Shown here: one piece after another, positions 36,173 to 46,071 of the stretch | How positions within the stretch are numbered: the first letter of the stretch is position 1 | Layout: each line of letters begins with the position of its first letter | DNA from: Actinomadura sp. DC4 | GTDB lineage: Bacteria > Actinomycetota > Actinomycetes > Streptosporangiales > Streptosporangiaceae | Direction: 5' to 3' | DNA: 64,000 nt | NCBI RefSeq assembly: GCF_030406325.1 | Contig: NZ_JAUEQY010000008.1 | Span: 1-64,000, forward strand | Program-made: the position numbers and the translations under genes | The notes under the pieces: generated by a model | Database searches by the model: none | What the model saw: only the letters and a program-made list of their open reading frames with translations | Told to the model about the DNA's origin: nothing

Positions 36173-38683
36173 GTGCTGAAGACGACGTTGGCCGGCCTGC
36201 GCGCGCACCTGATGCGGCTGACCCTGACGGCGCTCGCCATCACCCTGGGCGTCGGTTTCGTGTCCGGCACGTTCGTGCTCACCGACACGGGCCAGGCGGG
36301 CTTCGACCAGCAGTTCACCGCCTCCGCCGACCGGGTCTCGGTCGCGGTGCTGAAGAAGCGCGGCGCCCCCGATGACGCCGTCATCCCTACCGCACTGCTC
36401 ACCCGGCTCAAGGTCCTGCCCGGCGTCCAGGACGCGCAGGGCCAGGTACGCGGCGACGCGCCCCTGATCGGCAAGGACGGCAAGGCGTACGGCGACTTCC
36501 CGACGCTCGGCCTGTCGATCCCCACCGGCCCGCTCCAGCGCTACCGGCTGTCCTCCGGGCACCTGCCGACCGACGCCGGCGCGGTCGTGCTCGACACCAA
36601 GACCGCCCGGCGCAACGACGTCAAGGCCGGCGGCACCGTCAAGGTGCTCGACCGACAGGGCCGCCCGCGCTCGTTCACCGTGGCGGGCCTGATGGACTTC
36701 GGCGTCGACCAGGACATCGGCCTCCGCGGCGCGGTCGGCTTCACCCCGCCCGTCGCCGCCGAGATGACCGGCGCGCGCGGTTTCACCGAGATCGACCTCA
36801 AGGCCGCTCCGGGCATCGGTGACGAGCGGCTGCGCGCCGCGGTGGCCGCGACCGCGGGCGGGTCCTATGACGCGGTCACCAGCGCGCAGCTCGCCAAGCG
36901 GCTGGCCGCCTCGTCCGGCGTGTCGGCTGCCCAGCTCGCCCTGTTCTTCCTGGCCTTCGCGATCGTGGCGCTGTTCGTCTCGGCGCTCGTGATCTACAAC
37001 ACCTTCAACATCCTGATCGCCCAGCGGACGCGGGAGATGGCGCTGCTGCGCTGCGTCGGCGCGACGCGAGGACAGGTCTTCCGCGGAATCCTGACCGAGT
37101 CGGTGGTGGTCGGGTTCGTCGCGTCGGCGCTCGGCGTGCTCGTGGGCGTCGGCCTCGGCGCCGGGGGCGCCGCCCTCTTCTCCGCCGCGGACAACGCGCC
37201 GATGGGCCCGCTGACGGTCTCGCCCACCCCGGTGATCGTCGGCATGGTGGCCGGCATGGTCATCACGCTGGTCGCGGCCCTGCTGCCGGCCCGCGCCGCC
37301 ACGCGTGTGCCCCCGATCGCCGCGCTCAACCGTCAGCTGGAGGGGCCGGTCACGGGCCGGGCGGGCATCATCCGCATCGTGATCGGCGGGCTGGCCATGG
37401 CCGCCGGCGTCGGGCTGACCGGGCTGGCGCTGGCCTCCGATCCCGGGCCGCAGGCGTTCCTGACGGTGCTGGCCGGCGGAATGGTGACCTTCTTCGGCAT
37501 CGTCGCGCTCAGCCCGCTCATCGTGCGGCGGCTCAGCACCATCGTGGGCTGGCTGCCCGCACGTTTCATGGGCGTGCCCGGCCGGCTCGCGCGGGAGAAC
37601 GCCGGCCGCAACCCCAAGCGCGCCGCGATCACGACCATCGCGCTCACCGTGGGCGTCACGCTGATGACCACCTTCTCGGTCGCGCTGGCCTCCCTGCAGG
37701 CGACGGCCGAGGCCAGGCTCGCCGAGCACTTCCCGGTCGACTACCAGCTCGTGACGCAGGTCGGCAGCGACCGGCTGATCCCCCGGCAGGTCGCCGCCGA
37801 CCTGCGGGCGAAGCCGCAGCTCGCCAGCGTGATCGAGCAGCGTGAGGCGTCCGGCACCCTCGCGGGGCAAAAGCGGGACATCGGCACGCTGTCCGCCGGC
37901 TCGCTCGGCCACTCGATCAAGCCGAAGGTCGTGGCCGGCTCGGTCACCGACCTGGCGCCGGGCACCGTCGCGCTGGGCGAGGACGAGGCCAAGAGCCTCG
38001 GCGTCGGGGTGGGGCGGCGGCTCGGCCTGAAGACCGGTACGGGCGTCATCCCGCTGAAGGTCGCGGGCGTCTTCGCCGACGACGAGCCGATCCCGTCGAT
38101 CACCATCGCGGAGAAGGACTTCGACCACGCCTTCGGTGCCAAGGACGACGAGAAGGTCGCCATCATGGCCAAGAAGGGCGTGTCGGCGGACGAGTCCCGC
38201 CGGGTGGTCGATCAGGCGACTGCGGCCTACCCGATGATCAAGGTGGCCAGCCTCACCGACATCAAGGCGCAGTTCACCGACGCGCTGAACCAGTTGTTCG
38301 TCCTGTTCGGAGCGCTGCTCGGCCTGGCGATCCTCATCTCGCTGATCGGCATCGCGAACACGCTGACCCTGTCGGTGGTCGAGCGCATGCGGGAGTCGGC
38401 CCTGCTCCGCGCCCTCGGGCTGACGCGTCAGGGGCTGCGCTGGATGCTGTCGCTGGAGGCGGTGATCATGGCGGTGATCGGCGCGCTGCTGGGCGTGGTC
38501 CTCGGCACCGGCTTCGGCTGGGCGGCGCTCGGCGTCAGCTTCGACGGCGCCGTGCTGGGCTTCCCGGTCTTGCGTATCATCGCGTTCGTCCTGGTCGCGG
38601 GCCTGGCCGGGCTGCTCGCGGCGGTGATCCCGGGCCGCCGGGCGGCACGGGCCTCCATCGTCGAGTCACTCGCCGGCGACTGA
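36173..38683 (+). CDS. ABC transporter permease, FtsX/MacB type
   Basis: The 836-aa permease has an N-terminal membrane helix (about 10-32) and a MacB-like periplasmic-type domain. FtsX domains occur at about 260-400 and 700-830, each with the family run of three to four helices (ALFVSALVIYNTFNILIAQR and ISLIGIANTLTLSVVERMRE, with the conserved R-T-R-E-[MS]-A-L-L-R-x-[LV]-G motif). A central helix cluster lies between them. It pairs with the ATPase at 35425-36171. Substrate is unknown; export of a lipid, peptide or antibiotic is typical. Confidence 0.92.
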   Translation: MLKTTLAGLRAHLMRLTLTALAITLGVGFVSGTFVLTDTGQAGFDQQFTASADRVSVAVLKKRGAPDDAVIPTALLTRLKVLPGVQDAQGQVRGDAPLIGKDGKAYGDFPTLGLSIPTGPLQRYRLSSGHLPTDAGAVVLDTKTARRNDVKAGGTVKVLDRQGRPRSFTVAGLMDFGVDQDIGLRGAVGFTPPVAAEMTGARGFTEIDLKAAPGIGDERLRAAVAATAGGSYDAVTSAQLAKRLAASSGVSAAQLALFFLAFAIVALFVSALVIYNTFNILIAQRTREMALLRCVGATRGQVFRGILTESVVVGFVASALGVLVGVGLGAGGAALFSAADNAPMGPLTVSPTPVIVGMVAGMVITLVAALLPARAATRVPPIAALNRQLEGPVTGRAGIIRIVIGGLAMAAGVGLTGLALASDPGPQAFLTVLAGGMVTFFGIVALSPLIVRRLSTIVGWLPARFMGVPGRLARENAGRNPKRAAITTIALTVGVTLMTTFSVALASLQATAEARLAEHFPVDYQLVTQVGSDRLIPRQVAADLRAKPQLASVIEQREASGTLAGQKRDIGTLSAGSLGHSIKPKVVAGSVTDLAPGTVALGEDEAKSLGVGVGRRLGLKTGTGVIPLKVAGVFADDEPIPSITIAEKDFDHAFGAKDDEKVAIMAKKGVSADESRRVVDQATAAYPMIKVASLTDIKAQFTDALNQLFVLFGALLGLAILISLIGIANTLTLSVVERMRESALLRALGLTRQGLRWMLSLEAVIMAVIGALLGVVLGTGFGWAALGVSFDGAVLGFPVLRIIAFVLVAGLAGLLAAVIPGRRAARASIVESLAGD

Positions 38684-38697
38684 GGGCTACCGCTTGT

Positions 38698-38732
38698 CGG
38701 CGGCGTGTGGAGACAATCTTCACGCGCCGCCG
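38698..38732 (+). terminator. Possible bulged hairpin after the permease gene
   Basis: CGGCGGCGTG (38698-38707) can pair with CACGCGCCGCCG (38721-38732) apart from a 2-base bulge. It lies 15 bases after the permease stop and before the DUF2520 gene. No U-run follows. Confidence 0.35.
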
Positions 38733-38817
38733 TCGCGGTGCCGGCGGGGGTCAGTACGGGCCCGCGGGTAGGCTGGGCCGGACCGTCCGGTACCCCCGTA
38801 AGGACTGGAACGAACGT

Positions 38818-39738
38818 ATGACCGCTTCTGACCAGCGTCCGGGGCGCCTCTCCGTGGGCGTGGTGGGCGCCGGCCGCGTCGGCTCGGCCCTCGGCCGGGC
38901 CCTCGGCCTCGCCGGCCACCGGGTCGTCGCCGCCTCCGGAGTCTCCGACGCCTCCCGCGAACGCGCCGCGGACCGCCTGCCCGGCGTCCCCCTCCTGCCG
39001 GTGCCCGAGGTCGTCGCCGCCGCCGACCTCGTCCTGCTCACCGTGCCCGACGACGCACTGTCCTCGCTGGTCGGCGGCCTGGTGAGCACCGGCGTCGACG
39101 TGCGCGGCAAGCTCCTCGCCCACACCAGCGGGCGGCACGGCGCCGCGGTCCTGGAGGCCGCCACGCGCGCCGGCGCGCTGCCGCTCGCGCTGCACCCCGT
39201 GATGACCTTCACCGGCCGCCCCGACGACGTCGAGCGGCTCGCCGGGATCTGCTTCGGCGTCACCTCGCCCGACCCCCTGCGCCCGGTGGCCGAGGCCCTC
39301 GTGGTCGAGATGGGCGGCGAGCCGGTCTGGATACCCGAGGACCGGCGCACGCTCTACCACGCGGCCCTGGCATCCGGCGCGAACCACCTGGTCACGTTGG
39401 TGGTCGAGTCGATGGACCTGCTCGGCCGCGCCGGCGTCGACAACCCGGGCCGGATGCTCGGCCCACTGCTCGGCGCCGCCCTGGACAACGCTTTGCGGCT
39501 CGGCGCGAAGGGGCTGACCGGCCCGGTCGCCCGCGGTGACGCGGGGACGGTCGCGGACCACGTCGCCGAGCTCGGCCGCGTCTCGCCCGAGGCGCGCGGA
39601 GCGTACGTCGCGCTGGCGCGGCTGACCGCCGGGCGCGCGCTGGACGCGGGCCTGCTCAAGCCGGACGCCGCCGAGCGGCTGCTGGACGTGCTCGCCGAGG
39701 AGCGCCGTCCGGACGCCGACGAAGGGAACCACCCATGA
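38818..39738 (+). CDS. DUF2520 Rossmann-fold oxidoreductase-like protein, pan operon
   Basis: The 306-aa protein has an NADP-type Rossmann motif [12 protein letters not shown] near the N-terminus. [15 protein letters not shown] follows, and the C-terminal helical domain (DUF2520) has [20 protein letters not shown] and [16 protein letters not shown]. In actinobacteria it is regularly the first gene before panC. It has been discussed as a possible ketopantoate-type reductase, which is unproven. ATG at 38818 is chosen since the Rossmann start follows. It overlaps panC by 4 bp. Confidence 0.88.
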   Translation: MTASDQRPGRLSVGVVGAGRVGSALGRALGLAGHRVVAASGVSDASRERAADRLPGVPLLPVPEVVAAADLVLLTVPDDALSSLVGGLVSTGVDVRGKLLAHTSGRHGAAVLEAATRAGALPLALHPVMTFTGRPDDVERLAGICFGVTSPDPLRPVAEALVVEMGGEPVWIPEDRRTLYHAALASGANHLVTLVVESMDLLGRAGVDNPGRMLGPLLGAALDNALRLGAKGLTGPVARGDAGTVADHVAELGRVSPEARGAYVALARLTAGRALDAGLLKPDAAERLLDVLAEERRPDADEGNHP

Positions 39739-40610
39739 CCCTCGTCATCGCCCGTACGCGCGAAGAGCTCGCGGCGGCCCGGGACTCGTTCGGCACCATC
39801 GCGCTCGTGCCCACGATGGGCGCGCTGCACGAGGGCCACCGCTCGCTGATCCGCCGGGCGCGCGGGCTGGCGAACACGGTCGCGGTGAGCATCTTCGTCA
39901 ACCCGCTGCAGTTCGGGCCCGGCGAGGACCTCGACCGCTATCCGCGTACGTTCCCCGAGGACCTGGCGATCTGCGCGGAGGAGGGCGTGGGGCTGATCTT
40001 CGCGCCGACCGTCGAGACGATGTACCCCGAGAACGGGGACGGCGGCGTGACCGTCAGCTCCGGCGAGATGGGCACGGTCGTCGAGGGCGTCACGCGGCCG
40101 GGCCACTTCGACGGCGTGCTCACGGTCGTGCTCAAGCTGTTCAACCTGATCCGCCCGGACATCGCGGTCTTCGGGGAGAAGGACGCCCAGCAGCTCGCGA
40201 TGATCCGCCGCATGGTCACCGACCTGAACGTCCCGGTGTGGATCGACGGCTGCCCGACCGTACGCGAGGAGGACGGGCTGGCGCTGTCGAGCCGCAACCG
40301 GTATCTCTCGTCGGCGGAACGCGTCACGGCGCTGTCGTTGTCGCTGGCGCTGCGGATGGGCGCGACGGCTTCACCGGACGGCCCGGCCAAGATCCTTTCG
40401 GCCGCGCGCGTCGTCTTGGAGGAGGCGGCCGAGACCGAGCCGCCGCTCGAGCTCGACTACGTGGTGCTGGTCGACCCGACGACGTTCCACGAGGTCGGCG
40501 AGGAGCACGTCGGCCCCGCCGTCCTCGCCGTCGCCGGCCGGGTGGGGTCCACGCACCTGATCGACAACATGCCGCTCTACCTGGCGCCCGCGCCGTCCAC
40601 GGAGTCCTGA
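39735..40610 (+). CDS. panC: Pantothenate synthetase (pantoate-beta-alanine ligase)
   Basis: The 291-aa ATP-dependent ligase joins pantoate to beta-alanine. The nucleotidyl-transferase HIGH-type motif is H32-E-G-H35 in [50 protein letters not shown] and [15 protein letters not shown] are canonical substrate and ATP blocks. It overlaps the DUF2520 gene upstream, and panD starts at its stop codon (TGATG), so beta-alanine supply and use are coupled. Confidence 0.97.
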   Translation: MTLVIARTREELAAARDSFGTIALVPTMGALHEGHRSLIRRARGLANTVAVSIFVNPLQFGPGEDLDRYPRTFPEDLAICAEEGVGLIFAPTVETMYPENGDGGVTVSSGEMGTVVEGVTRPGHFDGVLTVVLKLFNLIRPDIAVFGEKDAQQLAMIRRMVTDLNVPVWIDGCPTVREEDGLALSSRNRYLSSAERVTALSLSLALRMGATASPDGPAKILSAARVVLEEAAETEPPLELDYVVLVDPTTFHEVGEEHVGPAVLAVAGRVGSTHLIDNMPLYLAPAPSTES

Positions 40611-41026
40611 TGTTCCGCACCATGTTCAAGTCGAAGATCCACCGCGCCACGGTCACCCAGGCCGACCTGCACTATGTGGGGTCGATCACGATCGCCGAGG
40701 ACCTGATGGAGGCGGCGGACCTGCTGCCGGGCGAACAGGTGCAGGTGGTCGACATCGACAACGGCGCCCGCCTGGAGACGTACGTCATCACGGGCCCGCG
40801 CGGCAGCGGTGTGATCGGCCTGAACGGCGCGGCGGCCCGTCTCGTGCAGCCGGGCGACCTGGTGATCATCATGAGCTACGCGACGATGACGGACGCGGAG
40901 GCCCGCGCGTACGACCCCAAGGTCGTGCACGTGGACCGGGACAACCAGATCATCGCCCTGGGCTCCGACCCGGCCGAACCCGTGCCGGGCGCCGAGACCG
41001 TACGCGGGGACGTCGTCCACCGCTGA
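40610..41026 (+). CDS. panD: Aspartate 1-decarboxylase
   Basis: The 138-aa proenzyme makes beta-alanine. Self-cleavage between G24 and S25 (HYVGSITI) forms the pyruvoyl cofactor. [20 protein letters not shown] is the standard beta chain, and [20 protein letters not shown] closes the barrel. ATG at 40610 shares one base with the panC stop. The frame is open further upstream without homology. Confidence 0.97.
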   Translation: MFRTMFKSKIHRATVTQADLHYVGSITIAEDLMEAADLLPGEQVQVVDIDNGARLETYVITGPRGSGVIGLNGAAARLVQPGDLVIIMSYATMTDAEARAYDPKVVHVDRDNQIIALGSDPAEPVPGAETVRGDVVHR

Positions 41027-41147
41027 GGCCGCCTCCGGAGACCAGGGGTGTAACCGGGAGTTAACCGGCCCCCTGAGGAATCGGGCACACCGGAGACGAG
41101 TTAGAGTCAGTTTGACGAGAACTCGCCTCCCCCCAAGGAGGGGCCTC

Positions 41148-42767
41148 ATGCTCCCTCGACGCCTCACCGCCTCCGACCCCGGCTGGACCATCGACACCGA
41201 CATCGTCGTGATCGGATCCGGCATCGCGGGTCTCGTCGCGGCGCTGCGGGCACGTACGGCCGGACGGGTCCTGCTCGTCACCAAGGCCCTCCTGGACGAC
41301 GGCTCGACGCGCTGGGCGCAGGGGGGCATCGCGGCGGCACTCGCCCCCGGTGACTCGCCCGAGGAGCATCTGGAGGACACGCTCACCGCCGGAGTCGGCG
41401 TCTGCGACCCCGAGGCCGTACGCGTGCTGGTGACCGAAGGGCCGCAGGCGGTCCGCGGGCTGATCGAGATCGGCACCGACTTCGACCGCGACCGAGACGG
41501 GCACATCGCGCTCACCCGCGAGGGCGGGCACCTGAAGCGCCGGATCGCGCACGCCGGCGGGGACGCCACCGGGGCCGAGATCAGCCGGGCGCTGCTCGCC
41601 GCCACCAAGGACGCCGGCATCGAGGTCGTCGAGCACGCCCTGGCCCTCGACCTCCTGGTCGAGGACGGCCGCGCGGCCGGCGTCACCCTGCACGTCATGG
41701 GCGAGGGGCAGCGCGACGGCGTCGGAGCCGTACGCGCCCGTGCCGTGGTGCTCGCCACCGGCGGTCTCGGGCAGGTCTTCGAGGCCACCACCAACCCCGA
41801 GGTCTCCACCGGCGACGGGCTGGCGCTCGCGCTGCGGGCCGGAGCCGAGGTCGCGGACGTGGAGTTCGTGCAGTTCCACCCGACGGTCATGTGGCTCGGG
41901 CCGGACGCCAAGGGCCGGCAGCCGCTGATCTCCGAGGCGGTACGCGGCGAGGGCGCCTTCCTCGTCGACGGCTCGGGCGAGCGGTTCATGACCGGGCGCC
42001 ACCCGCTCGCCGACCTGGCCCCGCGCGACGTCGTCGCGAAAGAGATCATGAAGCGGATGCGCGAGACCGGCGAGCCGTGTGTCTACCTCGACGGCCGCAA
42101 CCTCGGACCGCGCATCTGGGCGCAGAGATTCCCGACGATCCTCGCCTCGTGCGAGCGGCACGGCATCGACCCGGTCAACGAGCCGATCCCCGTCCTGCCC
42201 GCCGCGCACTACGCCAGCGGCGGCGTCCGTACCGACCTGTGGGGGCGCACCTCCGTCCCCGGCCTGTACGCCTGCGGTGAGGCCGCCTGCACCGGCGTGC
42301 ACGGCGCCAACCGGCTCGCCTCCAACTCCCTCCTCGAAGGGCTCGTCTTCGCCGAACGCATCGGGCAGGCACTGCCCGGCGATCTCGGTGCGGGAGCCCC
42401 GGCGCCATCGGGGGCCGCCGGGGCACCCGCACCGGCACTCCTGGACCCGGCCGTACGCACCGAGGTGCAGCACATCATGACGACCGACTCCGGCGTGCTC
42501 CGGAACGGTCCAGGCCTCGACCGCGCCGCCACCGCGCTCGCGGCGCTGGCGGACCGTACGACCGACCGGCCGTGCACCGAGGCATGGGAGGCCACGAACC
42601 TCCACACGGTCGCGACCCTGATCGTCGCGTCGGCGCGCGAGCGGGAGGAGACACGCGGCAGCCACTGGCGCTCGGACTTCCCCGACGTCTCCGAGGACTG
42701 GCGCGGCCACCTCGTCTCGACGCTGACCGGCGAGACGCTCACCACGACGTTCCGGAGGGGCGCATGA
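41148..42767 (+). CDS. nadB: L-aspartate oxidase
   Basis: The 539-aa flavoenzyme oxidises aspartate to iminoaspartate for de novo NAD synthesis. The FAD motif is VIGSGIAGLVAALRAR. TRWAQGGIAAAL, QFHPTVMWL, EAVRGEGAFLVDGSGERFM and PAAHYASGGVRTDLWGRTS are diagnostic of NadB rather than succinate dehydrogenase. ATG at 41148 follows AAGGAGGGG, while an upstream in-frame start at 41112 has none. The nadC start overlaps its stop. NadA is not in the window. Confidence 0.95.
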   Translation: MLPRRLTASDPGWTIDTDIVVIGSGIAGLVAALRARTAGRVLLVTKALLDDGSTRWAQGGIAAALAPGDSPEEHLEDTLTAGVGVCDPEAVRVLVTEGPQAVRGLIEIGTDFDRDRDGHIALTREGGHLKRRIAHAGGDATGAEISRALLAATKDAGIEVVEHALALDLLVEDGRAAGVTLHVMGEGQRDGVGAVRARAVVLATGGLGQVFEATTNPEVSTGDGLALALRAGAEVADVEFVQFHPTVMWLGPDAKGRQPLISEAVRGEGAFLVDGSGERFMTGRHPLADLAPRDVVAKEIMKRMRETGEPCVYLDGRNLGPRIWAQRFPTILASCERHGIDPVNEPIPVLPAAHYASGGVRTDLWGRTSVPGLYACGEAACTGVHGANRLASNSLLEGLVFAERIGQALPGDLGAGAPAPSGAAGAPAPALLDPAVRTEVQHIMTTDSGVLRNGPGLDRAATALAALADRTTDRPCTEAWEATNLHTVATLIVASAREREETRGSHWRSDFPDVSEDWRGHLVSTLTGETLTTTFRRGA

Positions 42768-43621
42768 TCGAGCTGGATCCACAGGTTGTGGACGGCATCG
42801 TCGGTACGGCACTGGCCGAGGACGGCGAGACCGACGTCACCAGCGAGCCGATCTTCCCGGTCGACGCGACCGCGAGCGCGGACGTGGTGACCCGGCGCGC
42901 GGGCGTCGTGGCGGGCGTGCCGGTCGCGGCGGCCGTGTTCGAGAGGCTCGGGCTGTCGGTCAAGCCGGTCGCCTCCGACGGCGATCGGGTGGCGGCCGGC
43001 GACGTCCTGCTGTCCGTCGAGGGGCCGCTGCTCGGCCTGCTGCGCGGCGAGCGCACCGCGCTGAACTTCCTCACGCACCTGTCCGGCATCGCCACCGTCA
43101 CGCGGCAGTGGGCGGACGCGATCGAGGGCACCGGAGCGAAGGTCCGCGACACGCGCAAGACGCTGCCCGGGCTGCGGGTCCTGCAGAAGTACGCGGTCCG
43201 CTGCGGCGGCGGCGTCAACCACCGCATGTCCCTGCAGGACGCCGCGCTCATCAAGGACAACCACGTCGCGGCGGCCGGCTCGGTCACCGCGGCGTTCAAC
43301 GCCGTACGCGCTCCCGGCCTGCACGTTCAGGTGGAGTGCGACACGCTGGAGCAGGTACGCGAGGCGCTGGAGGCGGGCGCGACGTCGATCCTGCTCGACA
43401 ACATGAGCGTCGCCGAGATGACCGAGGCCGTACGCCTGACCGGAGGGCGGGCCGCGCTGGAGGCCAGCGGAGGCCTCACGTTGGACGGGGCCCGAGATGT
43501 GGCCGAGACCGGAGTCGACTACCTTGCGGTGGGAGCGCTGACGCACTCCGCGCCTGCTCTCGACATCGGCCTTGACCTCATCCCGCGGGGACCTGATGCT
43601 GCTAACGATCGACGTCGGTAA
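42764..43621 (+). CDS. nadC: Quinolinate phosphoribosyltransferase (decarboxylating)
   Basis: The 285-aa type II PRTase turns quinolinate into nicotinate mononucleotide. KVRDTRKTLPGLRVLQKYAV and CGGGVNHRMSLQDAALIKDN carry the Arg/Lys/His substrate residues. ILLDNMSVAEM and LEASGGLTLDGARDVAETGV carry the phosphate-binding end. ATG at 42764 overlaps the nadB stop by 4 bp. The end overlaps coaX by 26 bp. Confidence 0.96.
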   Translation: MIELDPQVVDGIVGTALAEDGETDVTSEPIFPVDATASADVVTRRAGVVAGVPVAAAVFERLGLSVKPVASDGDRVAAGDVLLSVEGPLLGLLRGERTALNFLTHLSGIATVTRQWADAIEGTGAKVRDTRKTLPGLRVLQKYAVRCGGGVNHRMSLQDAALIKDNHVAAAGSVTAAFNAVRAPGLHVQVECDTLEQVREALEAGATSILLDNMSVAEMTEAVRLTGGRAALEASGGLTLDGARDVAETGVDYLAVGALTHSAPALDIGLDLIPRGPDAANDRRR

Positions 43622-44390
43622 CACCCACACCGTGCTCGGCCTGTTCGAAGGCGAAGAGGTCATCGAACACTGGCGGATCAACACCGACGCTCGACGCACC
43701 GCCGACGAGATCGCGGTCGTGCTCCAGGGGCTCGTCCAACAGAGTCCGCTCCTCGCCGAGACCGACATCAGCGGCATCGCGCTCTGCTCCACCGTCCCCT
43801 CGGTCCTGCACGAGATGCGGGAGATGTGCCGCCGCTACTACGGCGACGTCGCCGCCGTGATCGTCGAACCGGGCGTCAAGACCGGCGTTCCGGTGCGCAT
43901 GGACAATCCCAAAGAGGTCGGCTCCGACCGCATCATCAACACGCTGGCCACCACGCACATCTACGGCGGCCCGGCGGTCGTGGTCGACTTCGGCACCGCC
44001 ACGACGTTCGACGCGGTCTCGGCCAAGGGGGAGTACGTCGGCGGCGCGATCGCCCCGGGCATCGAGATCGCGGTCGACGCGCTGTCCAAGCGCGGCGCGC
44101 AGCTGCACAAGGTCGAGCTCGTACGGCCCCGCAGCGTCATCGGCAAGAGCACGGTCGAGGCGTTGCAGTCGGGCATCATCTTCGGCTTCGCCGGGCAGGT
44201 CGACGGCGTGGTCGAGCGGATGTCGGAGGAGCTGGCCGACAACCCCGAGGACGTCACCGTGGTCGCCACCGGCGGCCTCGCGCCCCTGGTCCTGGACGAG
44301 GCCCGCACCATCGACGCGTACGAGCCCTGGCTCACCCTGATCGGCCTGCGCCTCGTCTACGAGCGCAACGTGGGCGTCTCGGCCCCGTAG
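43596..44390 (+). CDS. coaX: Type III pantothenate kinase
   Basis: The 264-aa ASKHA-fold kinase makes 4'-phosphopantothenate, the first step from pantothenate to CoA, so it uses the product of panC/panD upstream. The phosphate motif LTIDVGNTHTVLGLFEG, GSDRIINTLATTHIYG and VVVDFGTATTFDAVSAKGEY are the three family signatures. ATG at 43596 starts M-L-L-T-I-D-V-G-N-T, as in homologues, after GGGGACCTG; an in-frame ATG at 43572 is less likely. Confidence 0.96.
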   Translation: MLLTIDVGNTHTVLGLFEGEEVIEHWRINTDARRTADEIAVVLQGLVQQSPLLAETDISGIALCSTVPSVLHEMREMCRRYYGDVAAVIVEPGVKTGVPVRMDNPKEVGSDRIINTLATTHIYGGPAVVVDFGTATTFDAVSAKGEYVGGAIAPGIEIAVDALSKRGAQLHKVELVRPRSVIGKSTVEALQSGIIFGFAGQVDGVVERMSEELADNPEDVTVVATGGLAPLVLDEARTIDAYEPWLTLIGLRLVYERNVGVSAP

Positions 44391-44580
44391 CACCGGAACC
44401 GGCCGGCCCGGGGGACGGCGGAGCCGGCCGCGGTACGCCGCCGGTCAGCGGCTGATGACGTCGAACTCGCGCACGCACCTGTTCACGCCCCCCGCCGCCG
44501 GACCTGGAGCCCTCGGGGGCGAGCGCCCGCGGCGCGATCGGTTCGCCGGGGCGGGGGAGCGGTCGGTAGCCTTGCGGATC

Positions 44581-46068
44581 GTGAACGAGTCGCATGAGGA
44601 TCTTCCGGAGCAGATGCGCATCCGCCGGGAAAAGGCGGAGCGGCTGCGTGAGAGCGGGGTGGACCCCTATCCCCTGGGCTTCCCCCGTACGACCATGATC
44701 GCGAAGGTCCGCGCGGACCACCCCGATCTGGAGCCCGGGACGTCCACGGGTGAGAAGGTCGGCGTCGCCGGTCGCGTCATGCTGGCCCGCAACACCGGCA
44801 AGCTCTGCTTCGCGACGATCCGTGACGGCAGCGGCGACATCCAGATCATGCTGTCCCTCGCCAACGTCGGCGAGGAGGCTCTGGAGTCCTGGAAGCGCGA
44901 CATCGACCTCGGCGACCAGGTCGGCGTCGAGGGCGAGGTCATCACGTCCAAGCGCGGCGAGCTGTCGATCATGGCCGACCGGTTCGCGCTCACCTCGAAG
45001 TGCCTGCGGCCGCTGCCGGAGAAGCACGCCGGCCTGACCGACCCCGAGGCCCGCGTACGCCAGAGGTATGTCGACCTGATCGTCAACGACGACGCCCGGC
45101 GCATGGCCCGGCTGCGCAGCGACACGGTCCGGGCGATTCGCGACCACATGAACGCCCAGGAGTACCTCGAGGTCGAGACCCCGATGCTCCAGCGCATCCA
45201 CGGCGGCGCGGCCGCGCGTCCGTTCACGACGCACATCAACGCCTACGACATGGACCTCTACCTGCGCATCGCGATCGAGCTGTACCTCAAGCGGCTCGTC
45301 GTCGGCGGCATCGAGAAGGTCTACGAGATCAGCCGCAACTTCCGCAACGAGGGCGCCGACTCCTCCCACAACCCCGAGTTCACGATGCTCGAGGCCTACC
45401 AGGCGTACGGCGACTACGACACGATCGCCACCCTGACCAGGGAGATCTACCAGGCCGCGGTGGTGGCCGCCCTGGGCACCACGGTCGTGGAGCACGAGGG
45501 CCAGGAGATCGACCTGGGCGGGGACGCCTGGCCGCAGGTGACGCTGTACGACGCGGTGTCGGCCGCGGTCGGCGAGGAGCTGACCACCGAGACGCCGATC
45601 GACCAGGTCCGCAAGTTGTTCGACCTGCGGGAGCTGGAGCACAACCCGGCGTGGGGCCAGGGCCGGCTGGTCCAGGAGCTCTTCGAGGAGCTGGTCGAGC
45701 ACACACTCGTCCAGCCGACGTTCGTCCGCGACTATCCGCTGGAGACCTCGCCGCTGGCCCGTACGCACCGGTCCAACCCGCTGCTGACCGAAAAGTGGGA
45801 TCTGATCGGCTTCGGTACGGAGCTGGGTACGGGTTACTCGGAGCTGATCGACCCGATCGAGCAGCGCCGCCGCCTGACGGAGCAGTCTCTGCTGGCGGCA
45901 GGCGGCGACCCTGAGGCGATGCAGCTCGACGAGGACTTCCTGCGGGCACTGGAGTACGCCATGCCCCCGACGGGCGGTGTCGGCATCGGCATCGACCGTA
46001 TGATCATGGCCTTCACCGGCAAGAACATCCGCGAGACGATCCTGTTCCCGCTGGTCAAGCCCGAATAG
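44581..46068 (+). CDS. lysS: Lysyl-tRNA synthetase, class II
   Basis: The 495-aa enzyme has an OB-fold anticodon domain (VGVAGRVMLARNTGKLCFAT) and a class II catalytic core with motif 2 FRNEGADSSHNPEFTMLEAY and motif 3 GGVGIGIDRMIMAFTG. The start is uncertain. The frame is open from 44455, but the extra residues look non-conserved and homologues start shortly before DLPEQMRIRREK, so GTG at 44581 is preferred. It follows coaX in the conserved actinobacterial order. Stops of lysS and the dioxygenase lie 4 bp apart. Confidence 0.93.
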   Translation: MNESHEDLPEQMRIRREKAERLRESGVDPYPLGFPRTTMIAKVRADHPDLEPGTSTGEKVGVAGRVMLARNTGKLCFATIRDGSGDIQIMLSLANVGEEALESWKRDIDLGDQVGVEGEVITSKRGELSIMADRFALTSKCLRPLPEKHAGLTDPEARVRQRYVDLIVNDDARRMARLRSDTVRAIRDHMNAQEYLEVETPMLQRIHGGAAARPFTTHINAYDMDLYLRIAIELYLKRLVVGGIEKVYEISRNFRNEGADSSHNPEFTMLEAYQAYGDYDTIATLTREIYQAAVVAALGTTVVEHEGQEIDLGGDAWPQVTLYDAVSAAVGEELTTETPIDQVRKLFDLRELEHNPAWGQGRLVQELFEELVEHTLVQPTFVRDYPLETSPLARTHRSNPLLTEKWDLIGFGTELGTGYSELIDPIEQRRRLTEQSLLAAGGDPEAMQLDEDFLRALEYAMPPTGGVGIGIDRMIMAFTGKNIRETILFPLVKPE

Positions 46069-46071
46069 GCC